Shown: positions 52,518-61,953, counted from the first letter of the stretch. The stretch is DNA of 64,000 nt from Tenacibaculum aiptasiae (GCF_008806755.1 NZ_WAAU01000008.1:508964-572963); one strand, 5' to 3'. Program-made: numbers and translations. The notes: generated from the sequence alone by a model not told the origin.

Positions 52518-52931
52518 ATGAAGTCAATAAGTCATAAAATATTATCTTTTTTAATGGCATTTGTAGTAGTATTTTCTACAATGTCTTTTAATATCGATAT
52601 GCATTATTGTGGCGATACTTTAGTTGACTCTAATGTATTTGGTTCTGCTACTAATTGCGGAATGAAAATGAAAAAAACTTCTACTAAAGAATGTTCTATT
52701 TCTAAAAAAAACTGTTGTAACGATAAACAAATTAGTGTTGAAGGACAGGATGAATTGAAAACATCTTTTGATTCTCTTACAAAAAAACAACAATTATTTG
52801 CACTTTCATTCGTATACACTTATACTAATCTTTTTATAGAAGAGTCTGATAACAATAACTCTTATAAAGATTACACACCCCCTCTCGTCGTCAAACCTAT
52901 TTATAAGTTAGACGAAACTTATTTAATATGA
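52518..52931 (+). CDS. HYC_CC_PP family protein (metal-efflux associated)
   Basis: 137 residues; signal peptide about 1-24, then the family motifs in order: M-H-Y-C-G-D, K-N-C-C, and T-P-P-L-V. Additional cysteines (TNCGMKM, ECSISKKNCC) and Met residues suit soft-metal binding in the periplasm. This family regularly precedes CusA/CzcA-type pumps in Bacteroidota, as here. Confidence 0.88.
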   Translation: MKSISHKILSFLMAFVVVFSTMSFNIDMHYCGDTLVDSNVFGSATNCGMKMKKTSTKECSISKKNCCNDKQISVEGQDELKTSFDSLTKKQQLFALSFVYTYTNLFIEESDNNNSYKDYTPPLVVKPIYKLDETYLI

Positions 52932-53041
52932 TTTTTAAATTTTAGATCCTTTTATTCTAATGAATACTAATTCATTGGAGTATTTTTTGTATTCGAGTGT
53001 TTTATAAACACCTATTTTCTAAAGTTTAAAAATTATAAGCA

Positions 53042-56000
53042 ATGCTAAATAAGAGCATCAAATTTCTAATAGAAAACAAACTCATTGCCATACTATTACT
53101 TATCCTTTTTTTAGGATGGGGAACAATAAACGCGCCTTTTAATTGGAACTTAGGTTTTCTTCCTAATAATCCAGTAGCTGTTGATGCCATACCGGATATT
53201 GGTGAAAATCAGCAAATAATCTTCACTAAATGGGATGGTCGATCTCCTCAAGATATTGAAGATCAAATAACGTACCCTTTAACTACTTCTCTTTTAGGAA
53301 TTCCTGGAGTAAAAACCATACGTAGTTCTTCAATGTTTGGTTTTTCTAGTATCTACATCATCTTCGAAGAAGATATTGAATTTTATTGGAGTCGAAGTCG
53401 AATTCTTGAAAAACTAAATTCCTTACCTAGCAATTTATTACCCAAAGGTGTAAATCCAACGCTAGGACCAGATGCAACTGGTTTAGGACAAATATATTGG
53501 TATACTCTTGAAGGACGTGATGAAGACGGAAACGTTACTGGTGGTTGGGATTTACATGAACTACGTAGTATTCAAGATTATTATGTAAAGTACGCTTTAT
53601 CCTCAGCGAGTGGTGTTTCGGAAGTTGCTTCTATTGGTGGATATGTTCAAGAATATCAAATAGATGTAAATCCAGAATTGATGCGTCAATACAAAATTAG
53701 TTTAAGCCAAATTGTAAAAACCATTAAGGAAAGTAATAAAGATATTGGCGCACAAACTTTAGAAATTAATCAAGTTGAATATTTAGTTCGTGGTTTAGGT
53801 TATATCAAATCAATTTCTGATATAGAAAACGCTGTTGTTACTTCGGAAAACTATACTGCTATTAAGGTTAAAGACATTGCTAAAGTTTCTTTAGGTCCTG
53901 CTACCCGAAGGGGAATTTTAGACAAAGAAGGTGCAGAAGTTGTAGGAGGTGTTGTAGTAGCTAGATATGGAGCAAATCCAATGGAAGTGATTAATAATGT
54001 TAAGAAAAAAATTGATGAGTTAAGCACTGGGTTACCTTCTAAAATTTTGTCTAATGGAAAAACATCACAAGTTACCATTGTGCCTTTTTATGACAGAACT
54101 GAGCTTATACAAGAAACATTAGGAACACTTAATGAAGCACTAACTTTAGAAATTTTAATCACCATTTTTGTAATCATTGTAATGGTGTTTAATCTGCGTG
54201 CTTCCATACTCATCTCTGGATTATTACCCGTAGCTGTTTTAATGGTTTTTATAGCAATGAAGCTATTTAATGTTGATGCAAACATTGTAGCTTTATCTGG
54301 TATTGCTATTGCAATTGGTACCATGGTTGATGTTGGTGTTATTCTCTCTGAAAATGTAATTCGACATTTAAATGAAGACACTAAAAAACTACCTATAAAC
54401 ACTATTGTTTATAATGCTACAGCAGAAGTTTCTGGGGCTATAGTTACTGCCGTAATGACTACAATTATAAGTTTTGTACCTGTATTTACAATGATTGGAG
54501 CTGAAGGAAAACTTTTTAGACCTTTGGCTTTTACTAAAACTTTTGCTCTAATTGCTGCATTGGTAATTGCGCTATTTTTAATACCTCCTTTTGCAGCTTA
54601 TCTATTTAGAAAAAGAGAGATTAGAAGAACCTCTAAATATATTATTGGTGGACTTTTAATTGTATTAGGAATTCTTATTCTTACATATGAAAATTGGTTA
54701 GGATTAGTAATAATAGGTTTTGGAATTACTACTATCTTTAAACAAGAAGCTTTTCATATTTCTTTTTCCAATTTTAGTTATACAATTTCTAAAAACATAA
54801 TTAATATTATTATTTGTGTAATAGCTATTGTATTCCTTTTAGCTAGTTATTGGAGACCTTTAGGTGTTGATAAAAGTATTTTTATAAACCTTGTCTTCGT
54901 TTCAATTATCTGCTTCGGATTGTTAGGAACCTTTAGCCTATTTCAAAAATATTATACTCGAATTTTAAAATGGGCACTAGAAAACAAGTTAGCTTTTTTA
55001 ACCATTCCAACATCAATTGTAGTCTTCGGATTTTACATTATGAAAAATACAGGAAAAGAGTTTATGCCTTCTTTAAATGAAGGTTCTTTTCTACTAATGC
55101 CAACTTCAATGCCTCATTCTGGAGTTGAAGAAAATAAACGAGTACTTCAGCAATTAGATATGGCAGTAGCTAGTATTCCTGAAATCAAAACTGTAGTTGG
55201 TAAAGCAGGAAGAACAGAATCGGCTTTAGACCCTGCCCCACTCTCAATGTATGAAAACATTATTCTGTATAAACCAGAATACATGTTAAACTCACATGGT
55301 GAACGTCAACGCTACAAAGTTAATAATGAGGGCTTATTCCAATTAAAAGATGGAAGTTTTATAGTCAATCCTAACAATACTAAAGATAAAGCAACTATAA
55401 ATTCTGAAATAAGCAGTCAACAACTAATTGAAGATGCTAATGGTGAATTTTATCGTAATTGGAGACCTGCTATAAAAACACCTAATGATATTTGGAATGA
55501 AATTGTTAGAGTAACTAAACTACCAGGTGTTACATCTGCTCCTAAACTACAACCCATAGAAACACGTTTGGTTATGTTACAAACAGGTATGCGTGCTCCT
55601 ATGGGGATTAAAGTAAAAGGTCAAAATTTAAAACAAATTGAAGCTTTTGGAGTAGAACTAGAGCACATTTTAAAACAAGTAGAAGGAGTTAAAAAAGAAG
55701 CTGTTTTTGCTGATCGTATTGTGGGGAAACCATATTTATTGATAAACATTGATAGAGAAAAAATAGCTCGTTATGGAATTTCAATTGAAAAAGTTCAAAA
55801 CGTTTTAAAAGTAGCTGTCGGTGGTATGCAAATTACTCAAACAGTTGAAGGGCGTGAACGCTATGGAATTCGTGTACGATATCCAAGAGAATTAAGAGCT
55901 AATCCAACCGATTTAGAACAAATTTATATTCCTGTTGAAAAAGGTAGTCCAATTCCTTTAAGTGAGTTAGCTAGTATCCAATATGAACAAGGTCCACAGG

Positions 56001-56806
56001 TTATAAAAAGTGAAGACACCTTTTTAGTAGGATATGTTCTATTTGATAAACTGGAAGATTTTGCTGAAGTAGATGTAGTTGAAAATGCACAAAAATTAAT
56101 ACAACAAAAATTAGATTCTGGTGAATTATCAATACCAAAAGGTATTAATTATCAATTTACTGGAACTTATGAAAACCAATTACGAGCAGAGAAAACTTTA
56201 GCTATTGTAGTTCCTCTAGCTTTATTAATAATTTTTTTAATACTCTATTTTCAATTTCGTTCTATAAGTACATCGTTAATGATTTTTACAGGAATTACTG
56301 TTGCTTTTGCAGGTGGTTTTGTTATGATATGGTTATATGGACAAGATTGGTTTTTAAACTTCAACTTTTTAGGTGAAAACATTAGAGAGCTTTTTAATAT
56401 GAAAACCATTAATTTAAGTGTGGCCGTTTGGGTAGGTTTTATAGCACTTTTTGGTATTGCTACTGATGATGGTGTTATTATGGCAACATATCTCACTCAA
56501 GTATTTAAAGAAAAACAACCTACCGATAAAAATGCTATTCGATTAGCTTCTCTAGAAGCAGCTAGCAAACGTATCAGACCTTGTTTAATGACTACAGTAA
56601 CTACAATTTTAGCTTTACTTCCAGTGCTAACATCTACAGGAAGAGGAAGTGATATAATGATACCAATGGCAATTCCAATTTTTGGAGGAATGATTATAGA
56701 TATAACCTCTTATTTTATTGTTCCTGTTTTATATAGTTGGAGAGAAGAAATAAAAAATGGAAAACTAAAAATGAATCATAAAACATTTTTAAGTGATGAA
56801 GAATAA
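53042..56806 (+). CDS. CusA/CzcA family heavy-metal RND efflux pump
   Basis: 1254 residues, longer than E. coli CusA (1047). Duplicated RND layout: N-terminal helix, periplasmic porter domain, helices about 365-560, a second porter domain and helices about 1030-1245. The proton-relay helix reads GTMVDVGVILSENVIRHL, with one Asp and one Glu as in the Cu(I)/Ag(I) pump CusA rather than the two Asp of CzcA. An extra 30-40 residue hydrophobic insertion (about 540-640) accounts for part of the length. Overlaps the next gene by 14 bases. Confidence 0.92.
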   Translation: MLNKSIKFLIENKLIAILLLILFLGWGTINAPFNWNLGFLPNNPVAVDAIPDIGENQQIIFTKWDGRSPQDIEDQITYPLTTSLLGIPGVKTIRSSSMFGFSSIYIIFEEDIEFYWSRSRILEKLNSLPSNLLPKGVNPTLGPDATGLGQIYWYTLEGRDEDGNVTGGWDLHELRSIQDYYVKYALSSASGVSEVASIGGYVQEYQIDVNPELMRQYKISLSQIVKTIKESNKDIGAQTLEINQVEYLVRGLGYIKSISDIENAVVTSENYTAIKVKDIAKVSLGPATRRGILDKEGAEVVGGVVVARYGANPMEVINNVKKKIDELSTGLPSKILSNGKTSQVTIVPFYDRTELIQETLGTLNEALTLEILITIFVIIVMVFNLRASILISGLLPVAVLMVFIAMKLFNVDANIVALSGIAIAIGTMVDVGVILSENVIRHLNEDTKKLPINTIVYNATAEVSGAIVTAVMTTIISFVPVFTMIGAEGKLFRPLAFTKTFALIAALVIALFLIPPFAAYLFRKREIRRTSKYIIGGLLIVLGILILTYENWLGLVIIGFGITTIFKQEAFHISFSNFSYTISKNIINIIICVIAIVFLLASYWRPLGVDKSIFINLVFVSIICFGLLGTFSLFQKYYTRILKWALENKLAFLTIPTSIVVFGFYIMKNTGKEFMPSLNEGSFLLMPTSMPHSGVEENKRVLQQLDMAVASIPEIKTVVGKAGRTESALDPAPLSMYENIILYKPEYMLNSHGERQRYKVNNEGLFQLKDGSFIVNPNNTKDKATINSEISSQQLIEDANGEFYRNWRPAIKTPNDIWNEIVRVTKLPGVTSAPKLQPIETRLVMLQTGMRAPMGIKVKGQNLKQIEAFGVELEHILKQVEGVKKEAVFADRIVGKPYLLINIDREKIARYGISIEKVQNVLKVAVGGMQITQTVEGRERYGIRVRYPRELRANPTDLEQIYIPVEKGSPIPLSELASIQYEQGPQVIKSEDTFLVGYVLFDKLEDFAEVDVVENAQKLIQQKLDSGELSIPKGINYQFTGTYENQLRAEKTLAIVVPLALLIIFLILYFQFRSISTSLMIFTGITVAFAGGFVMIWLYGQDWFLNFNFLGENIRELFNMKTINLSVAVWVGFIALFGIATDDGVIMATYLTQVFKEKQPTDKNAIRLASLEAASKRIRPCLMTTVTTILALLPVLTSTGRGSDIMIPMAIPIFGGMIIDITSYFIVPVLYSWREEIKNGKLKMNHKTFLSDEE

Positions 56807-58031
56807 TAGATTATATATAAAAACAATCTTGACTCTAGTAACTATTTTCTTGAGTCATTTAACGAACTCACAACAATTAACAACTTTAATTGATGAAGCT
56901 TTAGCAAACAATCCAAAAATTCAAAGGTTTGAATTAAAATATAAAATAGCTTCAGAAAAAATAAAAGAAGTAAATACACTTCCAAATACAGAGTTTGGAT
57001 TCGGTTATTTTTTAAGTGAACCTGAAACTAGAACTGGAGCGCAACGCTTTAAAATATCTGCAAAGCAAATGCTTCCTTGGTTTGGAACTATAACAGCTAG
57101 AGAAAACTATATAAATTCTCTTGCAAATACAAAATATGAAGATATTCTTATTACAAAACGAAAATTAATAGCTTCTGTATCTCAATCTTATTATAATTTA
57201 TATAGTATCAGAGCTAAGCAAAAGGTTTTGTCTGAAAACATTGCTTTACTTAAAACCTACGAAACCTTAGCATTAACTTCTGTAGAAGTTGGTAAAGCTT
57301 CTGCTGTTGATGTTTTACGTTTACAAATGCGTCAAAATGAACTTGAACAATTAAAACAAATCTTAACACAGCAGTACTTAGCTGAACAAACTACTTTTAA
57401 TAAGCTTTTAAATAGAGATAAAGCCATTAAAATTAATATAGTGGACCTATTAAGTATTCCTTTACAAGACGATTTAATTATCTCTGAAAACTTAAAAATT
57501 CATCCAGAATTAACCAAATATGATAAGCTTTATAAATCCATTGAGCAATCAGAATTAGTAAATCAAAAAGAAAGTAAACCGATGTTTGGTTTGGGGTTAG
57601 ATTATGTAGCAGTATCTGAACGTCCAAATATGAATTTTAGCGATAATGGAAAAGATATTGTAATGCCAATGGTTTCTTTATCAATTCCAATTTTTAATAA
57701 AAAACACAAGTCGAAAACAAGGCAAAACGAATTGAAACAACAAGAAATAACAGCTCAAAAACAAGACCGTCTTAATGCTTTGCAAACAATATTAGATAAA
57801 GCTGTTAATAATCGAATTTCTGCAAAAATTAGTTACGATACTCAGGTTAAGAATTTAAAACAAGCTAAAGATGCTGAAAGTATTCTAATTAAAAACTATG
57901 AGACTGGTACTATAAACTTTAATGACCTATTAGATATTCAGGAATTACAATTAAAATTTCAAATGAATCAAATAGAAGCTGTTCAAAAATATTATTCAAC
58001 AACATCAATCATAAATTATTTAACAAACTAA
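56793..58031 (+). CDS. TolC family outer-membrane channel of the metal efflux system
   Basis: 412 residues; signal peptide about 1-25; two OEP repeats of long helices (KASAVDVLRLQMRQNELEQLK and YETGTINFNDLLDIQELQLK). Partner of the RND pump upstream with which it overlaps by 14 bases. Confidence 0.9.
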   Translation: MMKNNRLYIKTILTLVTIFLSHLTNSQQLTTLIDEALANNPKIQRFELKYKIASEKIKEVNTLPNTEFGFGYFLSEPETRTGAQRFKISAKQMLPWFGTITARENYINSLANTKYEDILITKRKLIASVSQSYYNLYSIRAKQKVLSENIALLKTYETLALTSVEVGKASAVDVLRLQMRQNELEQLKQILTQQYLAEQTTFNKLLNRDKAIKINIVDLLSIPLQDDLIISENLKIHPELTKYDKLYKSIEQSELVNQKESKPMFGLGLDYVAVSERPNMNFSDNGKDIVMPMVSLSIPIFNKKHKSKTRQNELKQQEITAQKQDRLNALQTILDKAVNNRISAKISYDTQVKNLKQAKDAESILIKNYETGTINFNDLLDIQELQLKFQMNQIEAVQKYYSTTSIINYLTN

Positions 58032-58066
58032 AAACAATTATTAATTAACTTAAATATAGATTTAAA

Positions 58067-58321
58067 ATGAAAGCAACTTTCAAAATTTTAGCAATAGGAT
58101 TATTATTCATTACCATATCATGTAAAAATAATCAGAAAGAAAACTCTACTACAACTAAAACTACAACCGAACAAACACAAAGTAAAGAAAAAGGTAAAGA
58201 GTATACATCTGCATACGTTTGCCCAATGCATTGTAAAGGTAGTGGTAGTGATAAGGAAGGTAAATGTCCAACTTGTAACATGGACTATGTAAAGAACAAA
58301 GATTACAAGAAAGAAATGTAA
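58067..58321 (+). CDS. Heavy-metal-binding lipoprotein (HMBD-type)
   Basis: 84 residues: lipobox T-I-S-C near residue 19, a Thr/Gln/Lys-rich linker, then YVCPMHCKGSGSDKEGKCPTC-NMDY, the Y-x-C-P-M-H...C-P-x-C-x-M pattern of periplasmic metal-binding modules. Likely a copper chaperone or buffer. Confidence 0.85.
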   Translation: MKATFKILAIGLLFITISCKNNQKENSTTTKTTTEQTQSKEKGKEYTSAYVCPMHCKGSGSDKEGKCPTCNMDYVKNKDYKKEM

Positions 58322-58327
58322 TTACTT

Positions 58328-58375
58328 AAAGTATAGTAACATTAATTCTATGCATTCTAATGTTACTATACTTTT
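58328..58375 (+). terminator. Perfect 17-bp hairpin between operon genes
   Basis: AAAGTATAGTAACATTA (58328-58344) pairs with TAATGTTACTATACTTT (58358-58374). May lower expression of the adaptor gene relative to the pump, or end the first transcript. Confidence 0.8.
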
Positions 58376-58446
58376 AAAAATTTTACAACATTTTAAATTT
58401 ATACATGTTAAAATAATTTATACTGAACGATTAAAAACGTCATAAA

Positions 58447-60192
58447 ATGAAAAAATATATCATATATATTATCATATTGGCTATTGGAATGCTTCTAGGA
58501 AGTTTTATTTTCAATAATCAAAATAATGATAGCTCTCATAAGCATAATTCAACCACAGAGGTTAATCAAATGTGGACTTGCTCAATGCATCCTCAAATTA
58601 TGCAACCTGAATCTGGAGACTGCCCTATTTGTGGTATGGATTTAATTCCTGCAGAAGCAAATGCTGATGGTTTGGCTCCTGATCAATTTAAACTTACTAA
58701 AAATGCTATAGCCTTAGCCGATATTCAAACTTCTTTTGTAGGTAATAATGAAATTGAGAATAACAGCATTAAGTTATCTGGGAAAATTTTAGAAAATGAA
58801 GAAAAAAATGTTGTACAAGTAAGTTACTTTTCTGGTAGAATTGAACGTTTAAACATAAACTTTACTGGTGAAAAAGTACACAAAGGACAACTATTAGCTA
58901 CTATTTATTCACCTGAATTATTTGCTGCTCAACAAGAGTTACTAACCACTTTAGCATTAAAAGAATCGCAACCAGCTTTATACAAAGCAGTTCGAAATAA
59001 ACTGAAATTATGGAAATTGACGGAAAAACAAATTAACCAAATTGAAAAATCTGGAAAAGCAAAAGCAAACTTCCCTATTTATGCAACTGTTTCGGGTACA
59101 GTAAATGAAAAACTAGTATCGCAAGGAGAATCTGTAAAACAAGGACAGCCGCTACTAAAAATATCAAACTTAGGTACTGTATGGGCAAATTTTGATGTTT
59201 ATGAAAATCAAATCAGTTTATTTAAAAAAGGTCAAAATATTTCTATTACTACCAATGCGTATCCAAATCAAAAGTTTGAAGCTACAGTTTCGTTTATAGA
59301 TCCTATTTTAAATACTAAAACTAGAACTACCTCTTTAAGAGCTGTTTTAAATAATAAAAAGAACATTTTTAAACCAGGAATGTTTGTTGAAGGAAAAATT
59401 GAGAACATAAAGTCAAATAAAACACAAACAATAAGTATTCCTTCTTCAGCTATTTTATGGACTGGTAAAAAATCTGTAGTATATCTAAAACCTAACTCTA
59501 ATAAGCCCATTTTTGAAATGAGAGAAGTAAAATTAGGAACTTCTTTAGGTAATTATTATGAAGTTTTAGAAGGATTGAAAATTGGTGATGCTATAGTAAC
59601 CAATGGTACTTTTACGGTCGATGCTGCTGCTCAATTACAAGGTAAAAAATCGATGATGAATAAAAATGGTGGTAAAACTATGACTGGGCATGAAGAACAT
59701 ATGGGAATGCAAACCCATGATTCTAAAATTATTGAAAGAATCAGAGTTTCTTCTAAATTTCAAGAACAGTTACATAAAAATTTCAACCAGTATATCAACT
59801 TAAAAGATACATTACTAACCGATAATTCTAAAGAAATAATAACTCAGGCTAAAAAACTATTAATTAGCTTAGATGAAGTTGACATGAAATTATTAAAAAA
59901 AGACTCTCATAACAAGTGGATGAAACTTCATAAAGAAATTACTTCTTCTATAAATTCTATAATAGAAATCTCAGATATAAAAGAGCAAAAAATTTACTTT
60001 AATCAATTAACTGCATCTTTTAGAGCTGCCATTCAAATATTTGGTATTAATAAAAAAGTATATCATCAATTTTGTCCCATGGCTGATAATAACAAAGGGG
60101 CTTATTGGTTAAGTAATGAAGAAAAAATAGTGAATCCATATTTTGGTGGAGGAATGTTAGGCTGTGGTAGTATTAAAGAAACTTTAGAATAA
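58447..60192 (+). CDS. CusB-type RND adaptor with N-terminal metal-binding module and C-terminal DUF3347
   Basis: 581 residues. Membrane anchor about 4-22; HMBD module WTCSMHPQIMQPESGDCPIC-GMDL (about 43-68); membrane-fusion body with two lipoyl halves and a helical hairpin; C-terminal DUF3347 (about 435-580) ending with CPMADNN...FGGGMLGCG, another Cys/Met metal site. Delivers Cu(I)/Ag(I) to the pump. Longer than E. coli CusB (407) because of the two added metal-binding parts. Confidence 0.9.
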   Translation: MKKYIIYIIILAIGMLLGSFIFNNQNNDSSHKHNSTTEVNQMWTCSMHPQIMQPESGDCPICGMDLIPAEANADGLAPDQFKLTKNAIALADIQTSFVGNNEIENNSIKLSGKILENEEKNVVQVSYFSGRIERLNINFTGEKVHKGQLLATIYSPELFAAQQELLTTLALKESQPALYKAVRNKLKLWKLTEKQINQIEKSGKAKANFPIYATVSGTVNEKLVSQGESVKQGQPLLKISNLGTVWANFDVYENQISLFKKGQNISITTNAYPNQKFEATVSFIDPILNTKTRTTSLRAVLNNKKNIFKPGMFVEGKIENIKSNKTQTISIPSSAILWTGKKSVVYLKPNSNKPIFEMREVKLGTSLGNYYEVLEGLKIGDAIVTNGTFTVDAAAQLQGKKSMMNKNGGKTMTGHEEHMGMQTHDSKIIERIRVSSKFQEQLHKNFNQYINLKDTLLTDNSKEIITQAKKLLISLDEVDMKLLKKDSHNKWMKLHKEITSSINSIIEISDIKEQKIYFNQLTASFRAAIQIFGINKKVYHQFCPMADNNKGAYWLSNEEKIVNPYFGGGMLGCGSIKETLE

Positions 60193-60284
60193 TTTTTTAG
60201 TTAAATTTTATTAAAACTCTTTCTATCAATAAAAAAACAAAAAAACATTGTGCTATTTAATTTATTCTTATTATATTTGCACCA

Positions 60285-60355
60285 CTTAAGAGACGTCTTA
60301 AGTTCTTTTTCATAGCAATTTTCCCACTCAATTCTTTTGAGTGGGTTCTTTTTTT
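60285..60355 (+). ncRNA. Small RNA SrA copy 2 (about 71 nt)
   Basis: Perfect -7 box TATATTTG (60272-60279), start near 60285, 5' hairpin CTTAAGA-gacg-TCTTAAG, unpaired TTCTTTTTCATAGCAATTTT, terminator CCCACTCA...TGAGTGGG with a T run. The 5' stem differs in sequence from copy 1 but keeps pairing, which argues for a functional folded RNA. The pair of copies flanks the copper operon in opposite orientation. Confidence 0.72.
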
Positions 60356-60606
60356 ATAACAGTTTTAAATTTCTTACAAGTTATATTTTATTAAAACTAT
60401 TCTTAACCATACAAATTCACAGCTTAACTATACTTTATTTCTCTTCATCTAAAATGAAAAATTTAAACACTTATTCATTAGTACTTTTACTGTATAATTA
60501 AAAAACGATACAAATAAAATAATAAAATATATGATTTGGGGGAATCGAAAGGAAGTTATCTAAAGAGGTAACTTCTTTTTTTATAATATTAATTTTAAAG
60601 GAGTTA
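60356..60606 (+). other. Intergenic stretch holding terminator-like unit U6
   Basis: GAAGTTA...TAACTTC followed by T7 (60551-60583), related to the end stems of U1, U4, U5 and U9; no clear -7 box at normal distance. Rest is AT-rich. Confidence 0.45.
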
Positions 60607-60662
60607 CCTTACTAATATTACGGTTTTTCTAAGCTTTTCTTAGTTGTTTTTATATAAGTTTG
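60607..60662 (+). promoter_or_regulatory. Class A operator and -7 box of the peptide gene at 60685
   Basis: CCTTACTAATATTACGG (60607-60623), gap 31, TAAGTTTG (60655-60662). Confidence 0.73.
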
Positions 60663-60684
60663 AGAAACTTAAATTTTATATGTT

Positions 60685-60846
60685 ATGCTAAAAAATATTT
60701 CAAACTTAGGTTCTATCTTAAACAAATCGGAACAACAAACTATTAAAGGTGGTTTCTGGCCAACAACTAAAGAACAATGTCTTAGATGTGGTGGTGAATG
60801 GGGAGGTATATTATGTGCTCTTCCAATGGACTCACCTTGTTTATAA
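60685..60846 (+). CDS. Double-glycine-leader Cys-rich peptide 16
   Basis: 53 residues; leader M-L-K-N-I-S-N-L-G-S-I-L-N-K-S-E-Q-Q-T-I-K-G-G; core FWPTTKEQCLRCGGEWGGIL plus CALPMDSPCL, four cysteines. Separated from the other peptide genes by the copper operon but with the same promoter. (Numbered 16 because the pseudogene at 36636 is counted as 6.). Confidence 0.8.
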   Translation: MLKNISNLGSILNKSEQQTIKGGFWPTTKEQCLRCGGEWGGILCALPMDSPCL

Positions 60847-60849
60847 AAA

Positions 60850-60877
60850 AGTAAAAGCGAACTAATGTTCGCTTTTT
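60850..60877 (+). terminator. Intrinsic terminator
   Basis: AAAAGCGAActaatgTTCGCTTTTT. Confidence 0.88.
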
Positions 60878-61050
60878 AACCTATTAGTTCTTCTTTATCA
60901 TTTTTTAGTTTATAAGAATAACATAAAACTATTAAATTTCTCATATGTTTAATTAGTTGATTTCAAAATAAAAGACAATCTTACTAAGTAATTGTTACAC
61001 TGCTTTTTTTATTTTATTATCTTTATTTTTCAATTAAGCACAGCTTTCTT

Positions 61051-61203
61051 ATGACTATTCCTTGGGATTATGTAGTGTTTATTTCTATAATAATAGTTTT
61101 CATTGTTATTGTTTTGATTTTTAATAAAAAACCAAATGAGACAGATATCAATTTTCATTTGTATGAAAATGATAGTGATGATGACTTCTTTAATTTTGAC
61201 TGA
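61051..61203 (+). CDS. Small single-helix membrane protein with acidic-aromatic tail
   Basis: 50 residues: one helix (about 5-25), then KKPNETDINFHLYENDSDDD and an FFNFD end. Same plan as the 54-residue protein at 34322. A TATCTTTA box about 30 bases upstream may be its promoter. Confidence 0.5.
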   Translation: MTIPWDYVVFISIIIVFIVIVLIFNKKPNETDINFHLYENDSDDDFFNFD

Positions 61204-61551
61204 TAGAACTTATATTTATTAATTTCAAATTAAGAAGATAACATTTCATCTAAAGATTCTTTCAACTCGTCTAATTATTAACTTATTATCTCCAAGTCCT
61301 TATTACTTTTACTCATATATAGAGAGTGAGGGGCTCTATATAAAGTTTTATAACGATTATTGGAAAGAAGTATCTTGGGGAGGATTACTTCTTTTCTTTT
61401 TTTATTTAAATCTTCTCTCTGTTCTACAAAAAGAAAAAATAACTCTACAAAACTCCACTATATCGTTACTTTCCATACTTTAAACTAATCTAAACACACC
61501 TTTGACCTAATATTCTAATTTATCATTCAAAAAACTGGTAAATTTATAATA
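61204..61551 (+). other. Intergenic stretch with terminator-like unit U7
   Basis: GAAAGAAGTA...TACTTCTTTTC with T-rich tail (61362-61402), again the U-type end stem; a palindromic GAGGGGCTC is upstream. No gene seen. Confidence 0.45.
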
Positions 61552-61605
61552 TAAGCTTGGTTTTATTATCCCCTTGTGTATGGGCTCCTTAGGGAGCCTT
61601 TTTCT
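61552..61605 (+). ncRNA. Short transcription unit U8a (candidate small RNA)
   Basis: -7-like TAAGCTTG (61552-61559) and GGCTCC-ttag-GGAGCC terminator (61583-61603). The transcript would be only about 40 nt. Confidence 0.4.
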
Positions 61606-61692
61606 TTCTGTAGTAGTTTTGAATATAAAAATTATTCTAAAAATGGTTACTTCACTTACACTTCATTAAGTATTTTCATCATATCAACACCA

Positions 61693-61837
61693 TACATTTG
61701 TAATGTAATTAATGTTACCCCTATAACATTTAATTATTGATAGATTATCGAAGTAGAAACTTACCCCCGGCTGAAATTTTGATAATTTATTTTATTCCGC
61801 CAAGGGATGTGTGGCTCCTTCGGGAGCTTTTTTTTAT
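61693..61837 (+). ncRNA. Short transcription unit U8b (candidate small RNA, about 130 nt)
   Basis: Perfect -7 box TACATTTG (61693-61700) followed by TAATGTAATTAA as in U1, and a UUCG-loop terminator GGCTCC-ttcg-GGAGC with T8 (61813-61837). No plausible reading frame. Confidence 0.55.
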
Positions 61838-61953
61838 TCCTTAATAAACACTTATTTTTTATAATAATTTAACTTCATTTATAGGAAAACGCATTTCATC
61901 GTTACTAAAGCTTTTCTCGTCTAATTTTTGAAATTAAATCTCTTATACTCAAT

